A DNA stretch of 64,000 nucleotides. Origin: Gordonia prachuapensis (GTDB lineage Bacteria; Actinomycetota; Actinomycetes; Mycobacteriales; Mycobacteriaceae). Both the position numbers and the translations under genes were made by a program. The DNA is taken from contig NZ_JAZDUE010000011.1 of assembly GCF_036350515.1 (NCBI RefSeq), positions 138,310 through 202,309 of the forward strand, read 5' to 3'. Of the stretch, positions 1 through 8,429 are shown one piece after another. Numbering within the stretch: position 1 is the first letter of the stretch; each line of letters begins with the position of its first letter. The notes below the pieces were generated by a model. That model was not told the DNA's origin and searched no databases. It was given only the letters and a program-made list of their open reading frames with translations.

Positions 1-54
1 GGCCAACTCGACGACATTGCCCTTGAGTATGAAATCCTTGAATCCCTTGAGCAC
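1..54 (-). CDS. mscL: Large-conductance mechanosensitive channel MscL, N-terminal fragment
   Basis: The reverse strand begins with GTG at 54-52 and reads (V)LKGFKDFILKGNVVELA. This is the well-known cytoplasmic S1 helix that opens MscL just before its first membrane helix. Only 18 codons are inside the window and the gene runs off the left edge. MscL is a homopentameric inner-membrane channel that opens under membrane tension and releases solutes during osmotic downshock. AGAGGA about 11 nt upstream of the GTG can serve as ribosome binding site. The neighbouring SAF-domain gene lies upstream on the same strand. The assignment rests on a short but highly characteristic peptide. Confidence 0.85.
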   Translation of the reverse strand, partial: MLKGFKDFILKGNVVELA

Positions 55-228
55 GGTGTGCGGTCCTCTCGTTCGGCTTCCCGCTCTTGTTCAGGTATTC
101 GCTCGGGATGCGGGTCAACGCCCATGAGTCCGGAGATGTCCACCGCCCTCGGCAACCCTATCCAGGATCGTAAACGACCATTGCAGTGTTTTGCTGAAAG
201 CGCGCTGTTCCCGAAGGGGGGTCACCGT

Positions 229-906
229 TCAGTGAACGACCACGGTGAGGGGACCATCCAGGCCGACCGCGGCGACATCATGCGCCTCGTCCTCCGACAT
301 CGCGAGCAGGATCGGCCGGGCGCCGCTTCGTCCGGAGGCCAGCCCGCCCGCCTCCTCGGTGTGCGAGGTCAGTGCGACGATCGCGCCCGTGGCCAACACC
401 GCCTGCCGGGAGGCGGGGGCGTCCGGTGCGGTCAACACGTCAACCACGTCTCCCTCCCGCAGCACCGACGCCACGGTTTCGTCGGCCAGTCGAACCGGGA
501 CGAGCCTCGCATCGGCTCGGCCGGTCAACTGGGCGGGCAGGGCAGGCGAGAGCAACCGGACGTCGGTGAGGATCTCGCCGGCCCGGATGCGGCCCACGAG
601 CGTTCGTCCCAGCGCATCTGCGGTCAGCCGGACCGCGCCGGTCGGGATCATCTCGCCGGGCGCGTCGGTCACCGCCAGGTCGTCGGCGCTGATCGCGTGG
701 CCCGGGGTCAGGTCCCTCGCGGCGACCACGACCGCTCGGGACTGTTCACTGCGATGGCCGACGACGGTCGCACCCACCGCGCACAGGACGAGCACGATGG
801 CGGCGGCCCGCCTGATGACGACCGACCGTGCCCAGCCGGGCCGCAGAGTGTGGCGGACGCGGTCGACGACGCGGGGCGACAGTTCGTTGCGTAGGAAGCC
901 TCGCAT
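229..906 (-). CDS. SAF-domain membrane-anchored protein (CpaB/RcpC-like)
   Basis: This 225-residue protein has one membrane helix at about residues 33-50, followed by a SAF domain (about 57-120) of the type found in CpaB/RcpC pilus proteins and antifreeze-like domains. The C-terminal part is a beta-rich region ending in LTVVVH. The substrate is unknown; a periplasmic or envelope role is inferred from topology. I chose ATG 906 because TACGGT lies on the same strand 6 nt upstream (913-918), as in a leaderless transcript. An upstream ATG at 966 would add 20 low-quality residues. A SAF gene in this position next to mscL and the FmdB gene is, as I recall, conserved in mycobacteria (Rv0990c-like). 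Confidence 0.75.
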   Translation of the reverse strand: MRGFLRNELSPRVVDRVRHTLRPGWARSVVIRRAAAIVLVLCAVGATVVGHRSEQSRAVVVAARDLTPGHAISADDLAVTDAPGEMIPTGAVRLTADALGRTLVGRIRAGEILTDVRLLSPALPAQLTGRADARLVPVRLADETVASVLREGDVVDVLTAPDAPASRQAVLATGAIVALTSHTEEAGGLASGRSGARPILLAMSEDEAHDVAAVGLDGPLTVVVH

Positions 907-1150
907 GAGGTGACCGTAACCATCCGTGCCGCACCTGCTGCCGGGTCCGCGATGATCTTGGGACAACCCGCCCGGTCGTCAGTGGCTGTGGAGAACGACC
1001 TCTCCCGGGCGGGCCGATTGGACCCCGCACGAGGGTTCGGGGAGAATGACCCAACGGTGTGCCGGGAAGTCTGGTCGGCCCCTGCCCGACGCGGGCAGGG
1101 ACGCAATGTGCGTGTGTCCGGCCCTGCGCGACCGATGACCAGGAGAGTTG

Positions 1151-2401
1151 ATGTCAACAGCTGGTACCGAAAATCCATCCTTCGTTGACCGGTTCCGGCG
1201 GTGGATATCCCTCGACACCCCCAGCGGGGTGATCTTGCTCGTCGCCGCGGTTCTCGCGGTGGTCTGGGCGAACTCACCGTGGCGGGAGGCCTATCACACG
1301 CTGGCCGAGTTCGAGTTCGGGCCGGAGGCCCTCCACCTGCACTTGTCGCTCGAGGAATGGGCGGCAGACGGGCTGCTGGCGATCTTCTTCTTCGTCGTCG
1401 GTGTCGAGCTCAAGCAGGAGTTCGTCATGGGAAGCCTGCGGCAGCCGAAACAGGCGGGCGTGCCGATCGCCGCGGCCCTCGGCGGCATGATCGTGCCGGC
1501 GCTGTTCTATGTCGTGGTGGTGGGCGTCGGCGATCCCGATGCATTGAACGGTTGGGCGATCCCGACGGCCACCGACATCGCCTTCGCGTTGGCCGTCCTC
1601 GCCATCTTCGGCCGTGGGTTGCCGCTCGCGCTCCGGACGTTCCTGCTGACGCTGGCCGTCGTCGACGACCTCCTCGGCATCACGATCATCGCGACCTTCT
1701 ACACGGAGAACATCGACTTCCTGATGCTGGCGATCGCGTTGGCGTTCATCGTCGTCTTCGCGTTCCTGGTCCGGATGCGGCACACGCACTGGTGGATGCT
1801 GATCCCGGTCGCCGTCGCCGCCTGGGGGTTCATGCACGCCTCTGGAGTCCACTCCACGGTGGCCGGCGTCCTTCTCGGTTTCGTGGTGCCCGCCAAGCTG
1901 ATCCACGGCGAGACGGAGTCGCGAACCCACAGGTTCGACGACGACGTGCGGCCGATCTCCTCGGCCGTCGCGCTGCCGATCTTCGCGTTCCTCGCTGCCG
2001 GCGTCACCGTGGTGGGTACCGACGCCGAGCTGATCCAACCGGTGTCGATCGGCATCTTCCTCGGACTCGTCGTCGGCAAGCTGGTCGGTGCGATGGGCGT
2101 GACGGCCTTGATGACGAAGTTCACGCCGCTGCGCCTCCCCGATTCGATCGGGGTCCGGGATCTGCTGCCGGTCGGCTTCTTGACCGGCATCGGTTTCACG
2201 GTGGCGTTGCTGATCGACGAGTTGTCGTTCGTCGACACCGATCCGCATGCCGAGGCTTCCAAGACCGCTATTCTCGTCGGCTCGTTGGTGGCCGCGATCC
2301 TCGCTGCCATCTGGTTGCGATGGGACGCCCGACAGGCCCGCGCCGCGGACATGAACCGCGACGACATCCCGGACAAGGACATCGACGTCATCGGCGGTTA
2401 G
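1151..2401 (+). CDS. nhaA: Na+/H+ antiporter NhaA
   Basis: This 416-residue polytopic membrane protein belongs to the NhaA family, which exports sodium in exchange for protons across the cytoplasmic membrane. Visible family hallmarks are FFFVVGVELKQEF near the second helix, the segment PTATDIAFALAVLA, the paired aspartates of LAVVDDLLGI that carry ions in NhaA, and the C-terminal GIGFTVALLI. The length fits the family (about 390-450). ATG 1151 is preceded by AGGAGAG at 1141-1147; a TTG just upstream is less likely. It is convergent with the sodium:alanine symporter gene and the two share a strong terminator hairpin. Sodium homeostasis is a recurring theme in this window. Confidence 0.93.
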   Translation: MSTAGTENPSFVDRFRRWISLDTPSGVILLVAAVLAVVWANSPWREAYHTLAEFEFGPEALHLHLSLEEWAADGLLAIFFFVVGVELKQEFVMGSLRQPKQAGVPIAAALGGMIVPALFYVVVVGVGDPDALNGWAIPTATDIAFALAVLAIFGRGLPLALRTFLLTLAVVDDLLGITIIATFYTENIDFLMLAIALAFIVVFAFLVRMRHTHWWMLIPVAVAAWGFMHASGVHSTVAGVLLGFVVPAKLIHGETESRTHRFDDDVRPISSAVALPIFAFLAAGVTVVGTDAELIQPVSIGIFLGLVVGKLVGAMGVTALMTKFTPLRLPDSIGVRDLLPVGFLTGIGFTVALLIDELSFVDTDPHAEASKTAILVGSLVAAILAAIWLRWDARQARAADMNRDDIPDKDIDVIGG

Positions 2402-2467
2402 GCCGCCGACAGAACCCGGAATCGTACCGACGGAACCTTTCGCTCGTGTCGACCCATCGGACAAGAA

Positions 2468-2502
2468 GAGGTCCCGCCCTCCGACGTGAAGGGCGGGACC
2501 TC
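2468..2502. terminator. Bidirectional intrinsic terminator between nhaA and the symporter gene
   Basis: A perfect 13-bp stem, GAGGTCCCGCCCT at 2468-2480 and AGGGCGGGACCTC at 2490-2502, closes a 9-nt loop. It sits in the middle of the 161-bp convergent gap, so it can end transcription from both sides. Flanking U-tracts are poor, as is usual in actinobacteria. Confidence 0.8.
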
Positions 2503-2562
2503 TGATCTCTGACCTCGTCGTCGCCCTGACGTCGGGCCACGAGGTTGGGTCGCGCTCGGGGA

Positions 2563-4110
2563 TCAGGGGGCGTCGGCCGCCTCCTTGGTCTTACCGGTCG
2601 TGGGATCGTAGGTCTCCCAGAACGTCGCACCGATGATGCCGAGCCCCTTCGGGTCGAACGTCGGGTCGATGCCCTGTTTCTGCTGCCGCTCGTAATCCCG
2701 CAAGGCCTTGAACGCCGGCTGCTGCAGGATGATGATGCCGACGATGTTGAGCCACGCCATCAGACCGACGCCGATGTCGCCGAGCGTCCAGGCCTCCGAC
2801 GCCGTGGACACGCAGCCGATCGTCACCGACACCAGGATGAGCGCTTGCAGCAGCAGGGTGAGGTTCGCGCCCAGGGTGCTACGCAGCGGCTTGATCTCGA
2901 TGGTCGCGGCCTTGCCCATCAGGAATCGCAGGTTGGTCTCCGCCATGTAGTAGTAGGCGATGATCGTCGTGAGGCAGAAGAACAGCAGGGAGATGGCCAC
3001 GAACGACGACCCTGCGCCGCTCCAGAAGGAGTCGAAACCGGTCTGGACGAAGGTCGGGCCGACGGCCACGTCGGCAGGTAGTAGTCCGCCGTCGCCTATC
3101 ACCGCACCGGTCTCGGACTCGTCCTCGAAGACGCGGTAAGCCCCTGTGGAGAGGATCAGGAATCCGGTGGCGGTGCACACGAACAGGGTGTCGATGTAGA
3201 CCGCGAACGACTGGACCAGTCCTTGCTTGGCGGGGTGGGACACCTCGGCCGCCGCCGCGGCGTGCGGTCCGGTGCCCTGTCCTGCTTCGTTCGAGTAGAT
3301 ACCGCGCTTGACACCCCACAGGATGGCGAACCAGAGGATGGCGCCGAACGCTGCGTCCACACCGAAGGCGCTGGCGAAGATCGTGCTGATGACACCCGGG
3401 ACCTCCGAGGCGTTGAGCGCCACGATGATGACCGCGAAGAAGATGTAGAGAACCGCCATGAACGGCACGACGATCGACGCAAACGCGGCGATTCGCTTGA
3501 CGCCGCCGATGATCACGAAGGCCAGCACGATGACGGTTGCGATCGCGACCACCCAGGTCGAGAGCCCCCAGGCCTCGTTCATCGCCAGCGCCATCGAGTT
3601 GGACTGGACACTGGGCAGCAGCAGACCGCACGCGAGGACGGTGACGGCGGCGAAGATCAGGCCGTAGACCTTGAACGCGCCACTCGCCTTGGTGTGCGCC
3701 ATCGCGCGACTGAAGTAGTAGGCGGGCCCGCCGCGGTACTCGCCGGTCAGTTGGTCTCGGGTCTTGTAGATCTGGCCGAGGGTGCACTCGACGAACGACG
3801 TCGACGCACCGAGGAAGGCCACCACCCACATCCAGAACAGCGCCCCCGGACCGCCGAACGCGATCGCGGTGGCGACGCCGGCGATGTTGCCGGTGCCGAC
3901 GCGGCCGGCCAGGGAGATGGTCAGCGCCTGGAACGACGAGACGCCGGAGGGCGATTTCTCACCCCGGAACATCAGCCGGATCATCTCCGGGATCTGACGA
4001 ACCTGGACGAGTCGGGTGCGGATCGAGAAGAACACGCCCGCACCTAGGCACAGCCATACGAGTGCATCGCTCCAGATGTACCCGTTAATATCGCTCAGAA
4101 AGTCACTCAT
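2563..4110 (-). CDS. Sodium:alanine symporter family (AGCS) transporter
   Basis: This 515-residue polytopic membrane protein belongs to the alanine or glycine:cation symporter family and takes up alanine or glycine with sodium. Typical features are the N-terminal SDALVWLCLGAGVFFSIRT, the GRVGTGNIAGVATAIAFGGPGA segment that carries substrate-binding glycines and asparagine, and the NEAGQGTGPHAAAAA loop with the N-E-A-G-x-G signature. The cytoplasmic tail ends in a charged stretch. I chose ATG 4110 (MSDFLSDING) with GAAGGG about 12 nt upstream; an in-frame upstream extension to 4230 would run into the CIRCE element and has no family counterpart. The exact amino acid carried is not determined by sequence. 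Confidence 0.9.
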   Translation of the reverse strand: MSDFLSDINGYIWSDALVWLCLGAGVFFSIRTRLVQVRQIPEMIRLMFRGEKSPSGVSSFQALTISLAGRVGTGNIAGVATAIAFGGPGALFWMWVVAFLGASTSFVECTLGQIYKTRDQLTGEYRGGPAYYFSRAMAHTKASGAFKVYGLIFAAVTVLACGLLLPSVQSNSMALAMNEAWGLSTWVVAIATVIVLAFVIIGGVKRIAAFASIVVPFMAVLYIFFAVIIVALNASEVPGVISTIFASAFGVDAAFGAILWFAILWGVKRGIYSNEAGQGTGPHAAAAAEVSHPAKQGLVQSFAVYIDTLFVCTATGFLILSTGAYRVFEDESETGAVIGDGGLLPADVAVGPTFVQTGFDSFWSGAGSSFVAISLLFFCLTTIIAYYYMAETNLRFLMGKAATIEIKPLRSTLGANLTLLLQALILVSVTIGCVSTASEAWTLGDIGVGLMAWLNIVGIIILQQPAFKALRDYERQQKQGIDPTFDPKGLGIIGATFWETYDPTTGKTKEAADAP

Positions 4111-4223
4111 CGGCGCCAGTCGCCCTTCTCGAAGTCGTGGCCAGAACGGCCAGAGTGAACCCAGGATTGTGTGCGTAACACAATCGCATGTCACCCGGGA
4201 GTCCGCACGGCGAACGACGATCG

Positions 4224-4250
4224 TTGGCACTCGGAATGTCGGAGTGCCAA
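4224..4250 (+). promoter_or_regulatory. CIRCE heat-shock operator (HrcA site)
   Basis: TTGGCACTC at 4224-4232 and GAGTGCCAA at 4242-4250 form a perfect 9-bp inverted repeat around a 9-bp spacer. This matches the CIRCE architecture (TTAGCACTC-N9-GAGTGCTAA) with one symmetric change per arm. A -10 hexamer TACACT at 4258-4263 follows at once, so HrcA bound here would occlude RNA polymerase at the promoter of the downstream FmdB/Ruc gene. Confidence 0.9.
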
Positions 4251-4296
4251 AATCGGTTACACTTTGCAGCGATAACTAATCTCTCGGAGGTAATCG

Positions 4297-4608
4297 GTGC
4301 CCACCTACTCGTATGCGTGCACGGAGTGCGACAACAAGTTCGACATCGTGCAGTCCTTCTCCGACGATTCGCTGTCCGAGTGCCCGGAGTGCACGGGCCG
4401 GCTCCGCAAGCTCTTCAACTCGGTCGGCATCGTCTTCAAGGGCAGTGGCTTCTACCGCACGGACTCCCGGTCGTCCTCGTCGTCGAGCGAGTCCTCGTCG
4501 AGCAACTCATCGGAGTCGTCGTCGAGCGGTTCGTCCGAGTCGTCGTCGAAGACCGACACCAAGAAGACCGAGAGCAAGCCGGCGGCCGCGGCGCCTGCCG
4601 CATCCTGA
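4297..4608 (+). CDS. FmdB-type zinc-ribbon protein, probable redox-regulated chaperone Ruc
   Basis: This 103-residue protein has an N-terminal FmdB zinc ribbon (MPTYSYACTECDNKFD) with four cysteines at residues 8, 11, 29 and 32 in two CxxC pairs. A disordered serine-rich tail from about residue 60 to the end contains runs such as SSSSSESSSS. The M. tuberculosis homologue Rv0991c has been described as a redox-regulated chaperone (Ruc): oxidation releases zinc, and the protein then binds unfolding substrates. Function here is by homology. GTG 4297 is preceded by CGGAGG at 4285-4290. The CIRCE element and TACACT hexamer upstream imply HrcA-controlled heat-shock expression, consistent with a chaperone role. 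Confidence 0.85.
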   Translation: MPTYSYACTECDNKFDIVQSFSDDSLSECPECTGRLRKLFNSVGIVFKGSGFYRTDSRSSSSSSESSSSNSSESSSSGSSESSSKTDTKKTESKPAAAAPAAS

Positions 4609-4625
4609 TCTGGTATCTCGCGCGT

Positions 4626-5204
4626 TCAGCCGATCCGGCGGAAGCCGCTGTCGGGCGTCAGTGCCCAGCCGACCCGGACATCGTGCGGGTCCGTCGGCAG
4701 CGATTCCACGATCTCGTCGTCGTACACCACCGCGATGACCTCTGCAGACACGGCGGCGAGAGTGCGGTCGTAGTAGCCGGCACCACGGCCGAGCCGGTTG
4801 CCGATCTTGTCCACGGCATACGCCGGGACGAACACCACTGCGGCGGCCTCGATCGCGCGGGCACCCAGTCGGTCACCCGTCGGTTCCAGGAGGCCCCACC
4901 GGCCGCGTGTCAATGAGGCAGCGCCGTCGTAGCGCACCCAGTCGAGCGCCGCGGGCTCGCCGGGCGGCACCACCGGCACGATGACCGTCACACCGCGGTC
5001 GATCAGCGCGTCGAGCAGTGCGGGTGATCCGGGTTCGGTCCCGATGGGAACGTAGGCGGCGACCGTCACGTCGTACTCGAGGCGAAACGGTGCCGACGCC
5101 ACCCAGTCGGCGAGGTTGTCCGCCGCGCGCTTTCGGGTCGCGAACGACTTCGCTCCCCGACGCTCTTCGAACTCGACCCGCAGCCTCCGCTTCGTTGACC
5201 GCAC
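4626..5204 (-). CDS. 5-formyltetrahydrofolate cyclo-ligase
   Basis: This 192-residue enzyme converts 5-formyl-THF to 5,10-methenyl-THF with ATP hydrolysis, returning the storage form of folate to one-carbon metabolism. The family signature is clear: the basic N-terminus STKRRLRVEFEERRG binds ATP phosphate, and the C-terminal GNRLGRGAGYYDRTLA is the canonical nucleotide/folate loop. Length matches the family. The chosen start is GTG 5204 (VRSTKRR); an ATG slightly upstream is in another frame. It is convergent with the FmdB gene (17-bp gap) and divergent from galU, an arrangement also found in mycobacteria. Confidence 0.9.
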   Translation of the reverse strand: MRSTKRRLRVEFEERRGAKSFATRKRAADNLADWVASAPFRLEYDVTVAAYVPIGTEPGSPALLDALIDRGVTVIVPVVPPGEPAALDWVRYDGAASLTRGRWGLLEPTGDRLGARAIEAAAVVFVPAYAVDKIGNRLGRGAGYYDRTLAAVSAEVIAVVYDDEIVESLPTDPHDVRVGWALTPDSGFRRIG

Positions 5205-5343
5205 CCCACCGCCTCATCGTCGTTCCGTCAGGTCAGGGCCCGTTCACCGCCACGGATTCGCGCCCCCACGACAGGATCTTCGCAGCAATCGGCCTCGATG
5301 TCCTCCGACCGGATGCCGACAGGAAACTTCGCACGCGCAACAC

Positions 5344-5358
5344 TAGGGTGTTCTCATG
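5344..5358 (+). promoter_or_regulatory. galU -10 hexamer and leaderless start
   Basis: TAGGGT at 5344-5349 ends six nucleotides before the galU ATG at 5356, and no Shine-Dalgarno lies between them. This places the transcription start at or next to the A of the start codon, as in leaderless actinobacterial mRNAs. Confidence 0.6.
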
Positions 5359-6312
5359 AGCACCAGTGACGTGAGCCAGACTACCGAGGCGTTCACCGAG
5401 TACGAGAATGTGCCGAACACGCCGCCGATCCCGCGGACCGCGGTTGTCCCGGCCGCCGGCCTCGGCACGCGTTTCCTGCCGGCCACCAAGACCGTCCCCA
5501 AAGAGTTGTTGCCCGTGGTCGACACCCCCGGGATCGAACTCGTCGCCGAGGAAGCGAAATCGGCCGGTGCCGAACGACTCCTGATCGTCACCTCCCCGGG
5601 CAAGGACGGCGTCGTCGCGCACTTCGTCGAGGACCTGGTGCTGGAGAACACCCTCGCCACCCGCGGCAAGGAGGCGATGCTCGCCAAGGTGCGCAAGGCT
5701 CCGTCGCTGCTCGAGGTGGCTTCGGTGGTCCAGGAGAAGCCGCTCGGCCTCGGACATGCCGTCGGATGTGTCGAGCAGTACCTCGATGACGACGAGGACG
5801 CCGTCGCGGTGCTGCTGCCCGACGACCTGGTCCTCCCCGGCGGAGTTCTGGAGGTGATGTCGCGGACGCGACAGCGGCGGGGTGGGTCGGTGCTCTGCGC
5901 GATCGAGGTGCCCGAGGACCGCATCAGTGCCTACGGCGTCTTCGAGGTCGAAGAACTCCCGGACGCCAACAACCCGAACGTCAAGCGACTCCGCGGCATG
6001 GTGGAGAAGCCGGCACCGAAGGACGCGCCGTCCAATCTGGCCGCCGCGGGACGATATATCCTGGACCGCAAGATTTTTGACGCGCTCCGACGGATCAAGC
6101 CCGGCGCCGGTGGCGAACTGCAGCTCACCGACGCCATCGCCTTGCTGATCGAGGAGGGGGAGCCGGTGCATGTGGTGGTCCATCACGGCACCCGGCACGA
6201 CCTCGGCAACCCCGGCGGATATCTCAAGGCCGCGGTCGACTTCGCGCTCGATCGCGACGACTACGGCCCCGACCTGCGGGAGTGGCTCGGCAAACGCCTC
6301 GCCGACGGCTGA
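5356..6312 (+). CDS. galU: UTP-glucose-1-phosphate uridylyltransferase
   Basis: This 318-residue enzyme makes UDP-glucose from UTP and glucose-1-phosphate, feeding trehalose, polysaccharide, arabinogalactan and glycolipid synthesis. The nucleotidyltransferase core opens with PAAGLGTRFLPATKTVPKE at residues 32-50, containing the GxGTR nucleotide loop and the catalytic lysine. LLPDDLVL and GRYILDRKIFD are further family blocks. A roughly 25-residue disordered N-terminus precedes the fold. It reads away from the folate cyclo-ligase gene and is followed 93 bp later by moeA/glp, the same order as in M. tuberculosis (Rv0993-Rv0994). Confidence 0.95.
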   Translation: MSTSDVSQTTEAFTEYENVPNTPPIPRTAVVPAAGLGTRFLPATKTVPKELLPVVDTPGIELVAEEAKSAGAERLLIVTSPGKDGVVAHFVEDLVLENTLATRGKEAMLAKVRKAPSLLEVASVVQEKPLGLGHAVGCVEQYLDDDEDAVAVLLPDDLVLPGGVLEVMSRTRQRRGGSVLCAIEVPEDRISAYGVFEVEELPDANNPNVKRLRGMVEKPAPKDAPSNLAAAGRYILDRKIFDALRRIKPGAGGELQLTDAIALLIEEGEPVHVVVHHGTRHDLGNPGGYLKAAVDFALDRDDYGPDLREWLGKRLADG

Positions 6313-6405
6313 CCCACTGATTCGACAGCGCGCCGCCACCACCCGACGCCCGGCTCCGGCTACTGTCTGCTCAAGTCTGTCAGCCGAGATGGGGCAAGAG
6401 GTGAG

Positions 6406-7710
6406 ATGCGTTCGGTCGAAGATCATCTGACCCGGGTGACCGCCGCCGCGGTGGCGCCGCGGCCGGTTCGCGTCGCGATCTCCGAGGCGCAGGGCTTGAT
6501 GTGCGCAGAAGAAGTCGTCACCGAACGACCCATGCCCGGGTTCGATCAGGCAGCCATCGACGGCTATGCGGTGCGCGCGGTCGACGTCGATCTCGCCGGC
6601 ACCATCGCTCCCGATGACCTGGAGGAGTTCGACGCCGGCGGAGCGGAACTCGTGGACCTCACGCCGGGGGCGGAGATGATCGTGTCGCTGCCCGTCGTCG
6701 GTGGGGTGGAACCCGGTGCGCGCACACCGACGCGACTGCAGCCGCGGCAGGCGGTCCGGGTGGAGACCGGTGCACCCATGCCCACCCTGGCCGACGCCGT
6801 GGTCCCGCTGCGCTGGACCGACGGCGGTGAGCAGAAGGTCAAGGTCGGCCACGCCGTCGACAGCGGCGACTACGTTCGACGCGTCGGCGACGACGTGCAG
6901 CCCGGCGACGTCGCGGTCCGGGCCGGATCGATCATCGGGCCCGCGCAGGTCGGGCTGCTCGCCGCGGTCGGACAGCCCCGCGTGATGGTGCATCCCCGGC
7001 CGCGGTTGTCGGTGATCTCCATCGGCAGCGAGCTCGTCGACATCGACCGTTCCCCCGGACCCGGGCAGATCTTCGACGTGAACAGCTACGCACTGGCCGC
7101 GGCCGCACGAGACGCCGGCGCCGACGTCAATCGGGTCGGCATCGCCGAGCGCGAGACGTCTCGAATGCGGGAAGTGGTTGAGGCGCAACTCATCCGATCG
7201 GAGATCGTGGTGATCTGCGGGGCGGTCGGTGGCAGTGCGTCGCGTGCGGTCGCCGAAGCGTTGAGCGACCTCGGTGAGCTCGAGATCGTGCGGGTGGCGA
7301 TGCATCCGGGGTCGGTCCAGGGATTCGGACGACTCGGCCGCGACGAGGTGCCGACCTTCCTGCTGCCGTCCAATCCGGTCAGTGCGTTGGTCACCTTCGA
7401 GGTGATGGTGCGCCCGCTGATCCGCATCGCACTCGGCAAGCGCCAGCCGATGCGGCGGGTGATCACCGCCCGGACGATCGGGCCGATCGCGTCGGTGCAG
7501 GGTCGCAAGGGGTATCTGCGCGGGCAGCTGATGCGCGACGAGCGATCAGGTGACTACCTGGTTCAGGTCATCGGGGCGTCGCCGACCGGTAGCTCACACC
7601 TGCTCGCCGAGTTGGCCGAGGCGAACTGCCTGATCATCGTCGAGCCCGATGTGGCGGAGTTGGCCACGGGCGACGAGGTCGAGGTGGCGTTCCTGGCGCA
7701 GCGTGGATGA
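6406..7710 (+). CDS. glp: Gephyrin-like molybdotransferase Glp (MoeA family)
   Basis: This 434-residue MoeA-family protein has the N-terminal MoeA domain (PGFDQAAIDGYAVR at about 45-58), the central MoCF-binding fold with ISIGSELVDIDR and the GAVGGSASRAVAEAL loop, and the C-terminal beta-barrel domain IV. Classical MoeA inserts molybdate into molybdopterin. In Corynebacterium the paralogue in this position, Glp, instead binds FtsZ and the membrane receptor GlpR during division. GlpR is encoded two genes downstream here, so I favour the Glp role. The usual MoeA molybdate loop G-G-x-S-x-G reads GAVGGSASR here, so catalysis is uncertain. ATG 6406 has AGAGGTGAG upstream and TACTGT at 6361-6366. 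Confidence 0.82.
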   Translation: MRSVEDHLTRVTAAAVAPRPVRVAISEAQGLMCAEEVVTERPMPGFDQAAIDGYAVRAVDVDLAGTIAPDDLEEFDAGGAELVDLTPGAEMIVSLPVVGGVEPGARTPTRLQPRQAVRVETGAPMPTLADAVVPLRWTDGGEQKVKVGHAVDSGDYVRRVGDDVQPGDVAVRAGSIIGPAQVGLLAAVGQPRVMVHPRPRLSVISIGSELVDIDRSPGPGQIFDVNSYALAAAARDAGADVNRVGIAERETSRMREVVEAQLIRSEIVVICGAVGGSASRAVAEALSDLGELEIVRVAMHPGSVQGFGRLGRDEVPTFLLPSNPVSALVTFEVMVRPLIRIALGKRQPMRRVITARTIGPIASVQGRKGYLRGQLMRDERSGDYLVQVIGASPTGSSHLLAELAEANCLIIVEPDVAELATGDEVEVAFLAQRG

Positions 7711-7731
7711 CCCGGACATACACTCACTGTC

Positions 7732-8388
7732 GTGTTGAGGTGGTTGTCGGGGGCGCAGATCAACCCAGGCTGGCCGGCGACTCTCGGGCCGTTGCACACC
7801 CAGGCGGGTGCCGTCTCGCTGCGTCCGGTCAAGATGCGCGACGCCAAGGCGTGGAGCGCACTGCGCATCCGCAACCAGAACACTCTCCTTCCGTGGGAAC
7901 CCACCGGGATCGGATCGTGGTCCGAACGCCACCAACCGAGCGCGTGGCCACCGCTCTTCTCGATCCTGCGGTCGGAGGCCAAGCGCGGCACGGTCTTGCC
8001 CTTCGTCATCGAACTCGACGGTGACTACATAGGTCAGCTCACCGTCGGCAACATCCAGCGAGGTGCCGTCCGCAGCGCCTGGATCGGCTACTGGGTCGAC
8101 TCCTCACATGTCGGCCAGGGGATCGCCACCGCAGCAGTGGCTCTCGGCGTCGACCACTGCTTCGGCCCCGTCGGCCTGCACCGGCTCGACGCCACGGTGC
8201 AGCCCGCCAACGTCGCCTCGCAAGCCGTGCTCACCAAGATCGGCTTCCGCCGCGAAGGCCTGCTCGAGCGGTACATGGATGTCAATCGCAGCTGGCGGGA
8301 CCACATCCTGTTCGCCCTGACCGCCGAAGAGATCAGTGACGGCGCGGCCGCGACCCTGGTGCGATCCGGGCGCGCGTCGTTTCACTGA
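7732..8388 (+). CDS. GNAT acetyltransferase, RimJ/RimL type
   Basis: This 218-residue protein has a GNAT fold. The acetyl-CoA loop region is GYWVDSSHVGQGIATAAVAL (the Q-x-x-G-x-G/A motif A), followed by HRLDATVQPANVASQAVLTKIGFRREG, the block typical of RimJ-like ribosomal-protein or N-terminal acetyltransferases. The gene is the counterpart of mycobacterial rimJ (Rv0995) by position. The start is GTG 7732; TACACT at 7719-7724 lies 7 nt upstream, suggesting a leaderless mRNA. The true substrate is unknown. It sits between glp and glpR and may be a passenger in that conserved cluster. Confidence 0.85.
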   Translation: MLRWLSGAQINPGWPATLGPLHTQAGAVSLRPVKMRDAKAWSALRIRNQNTLLPWEPTGIGSWSERHQPSAWPPLFSILRSEAKRGTVLPFVIELDGDYIGQLTVGNIQRGAVRSAWIGYWVDSSHVGQGIATAAVALGVDHCFGPVGLHRLDATVQPANVASQAVLTKIGFRREGLLERYMDVNRSWRDHILFALTAEEISDGAAATLVRSGRASFH

Positions 8389-8429
8389 CGCGGCATCGGA
8401 TCGAACAGGCCGCGACGTATCCTCGCGAC

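Noticed and set aside
1147..1158. GTTGA-TG-TCAAC palindrome at the nhaA start
   Set aside because: Only 5-bp arms over a start codon and ribosome binding site; expected by chance and not supported by other signals.
4111..4230. N-terminal extension of the sodium:alanine symporter to ATG 4230
   Set aside because: The extra 40 residues have no family counterpart and would put coding sequence over the CIRCE element. MSDFLSD at 4110 is the natural start.
5233..7305. A 690-codon open frame on the minus strand opposite galU and glp
   Set aside because: It is an antisense shadow of two strongly conserved genes. Composition is His/Arg/Gly/Asp-rich with no domain, as expected from reverse reading of high-GC codons.
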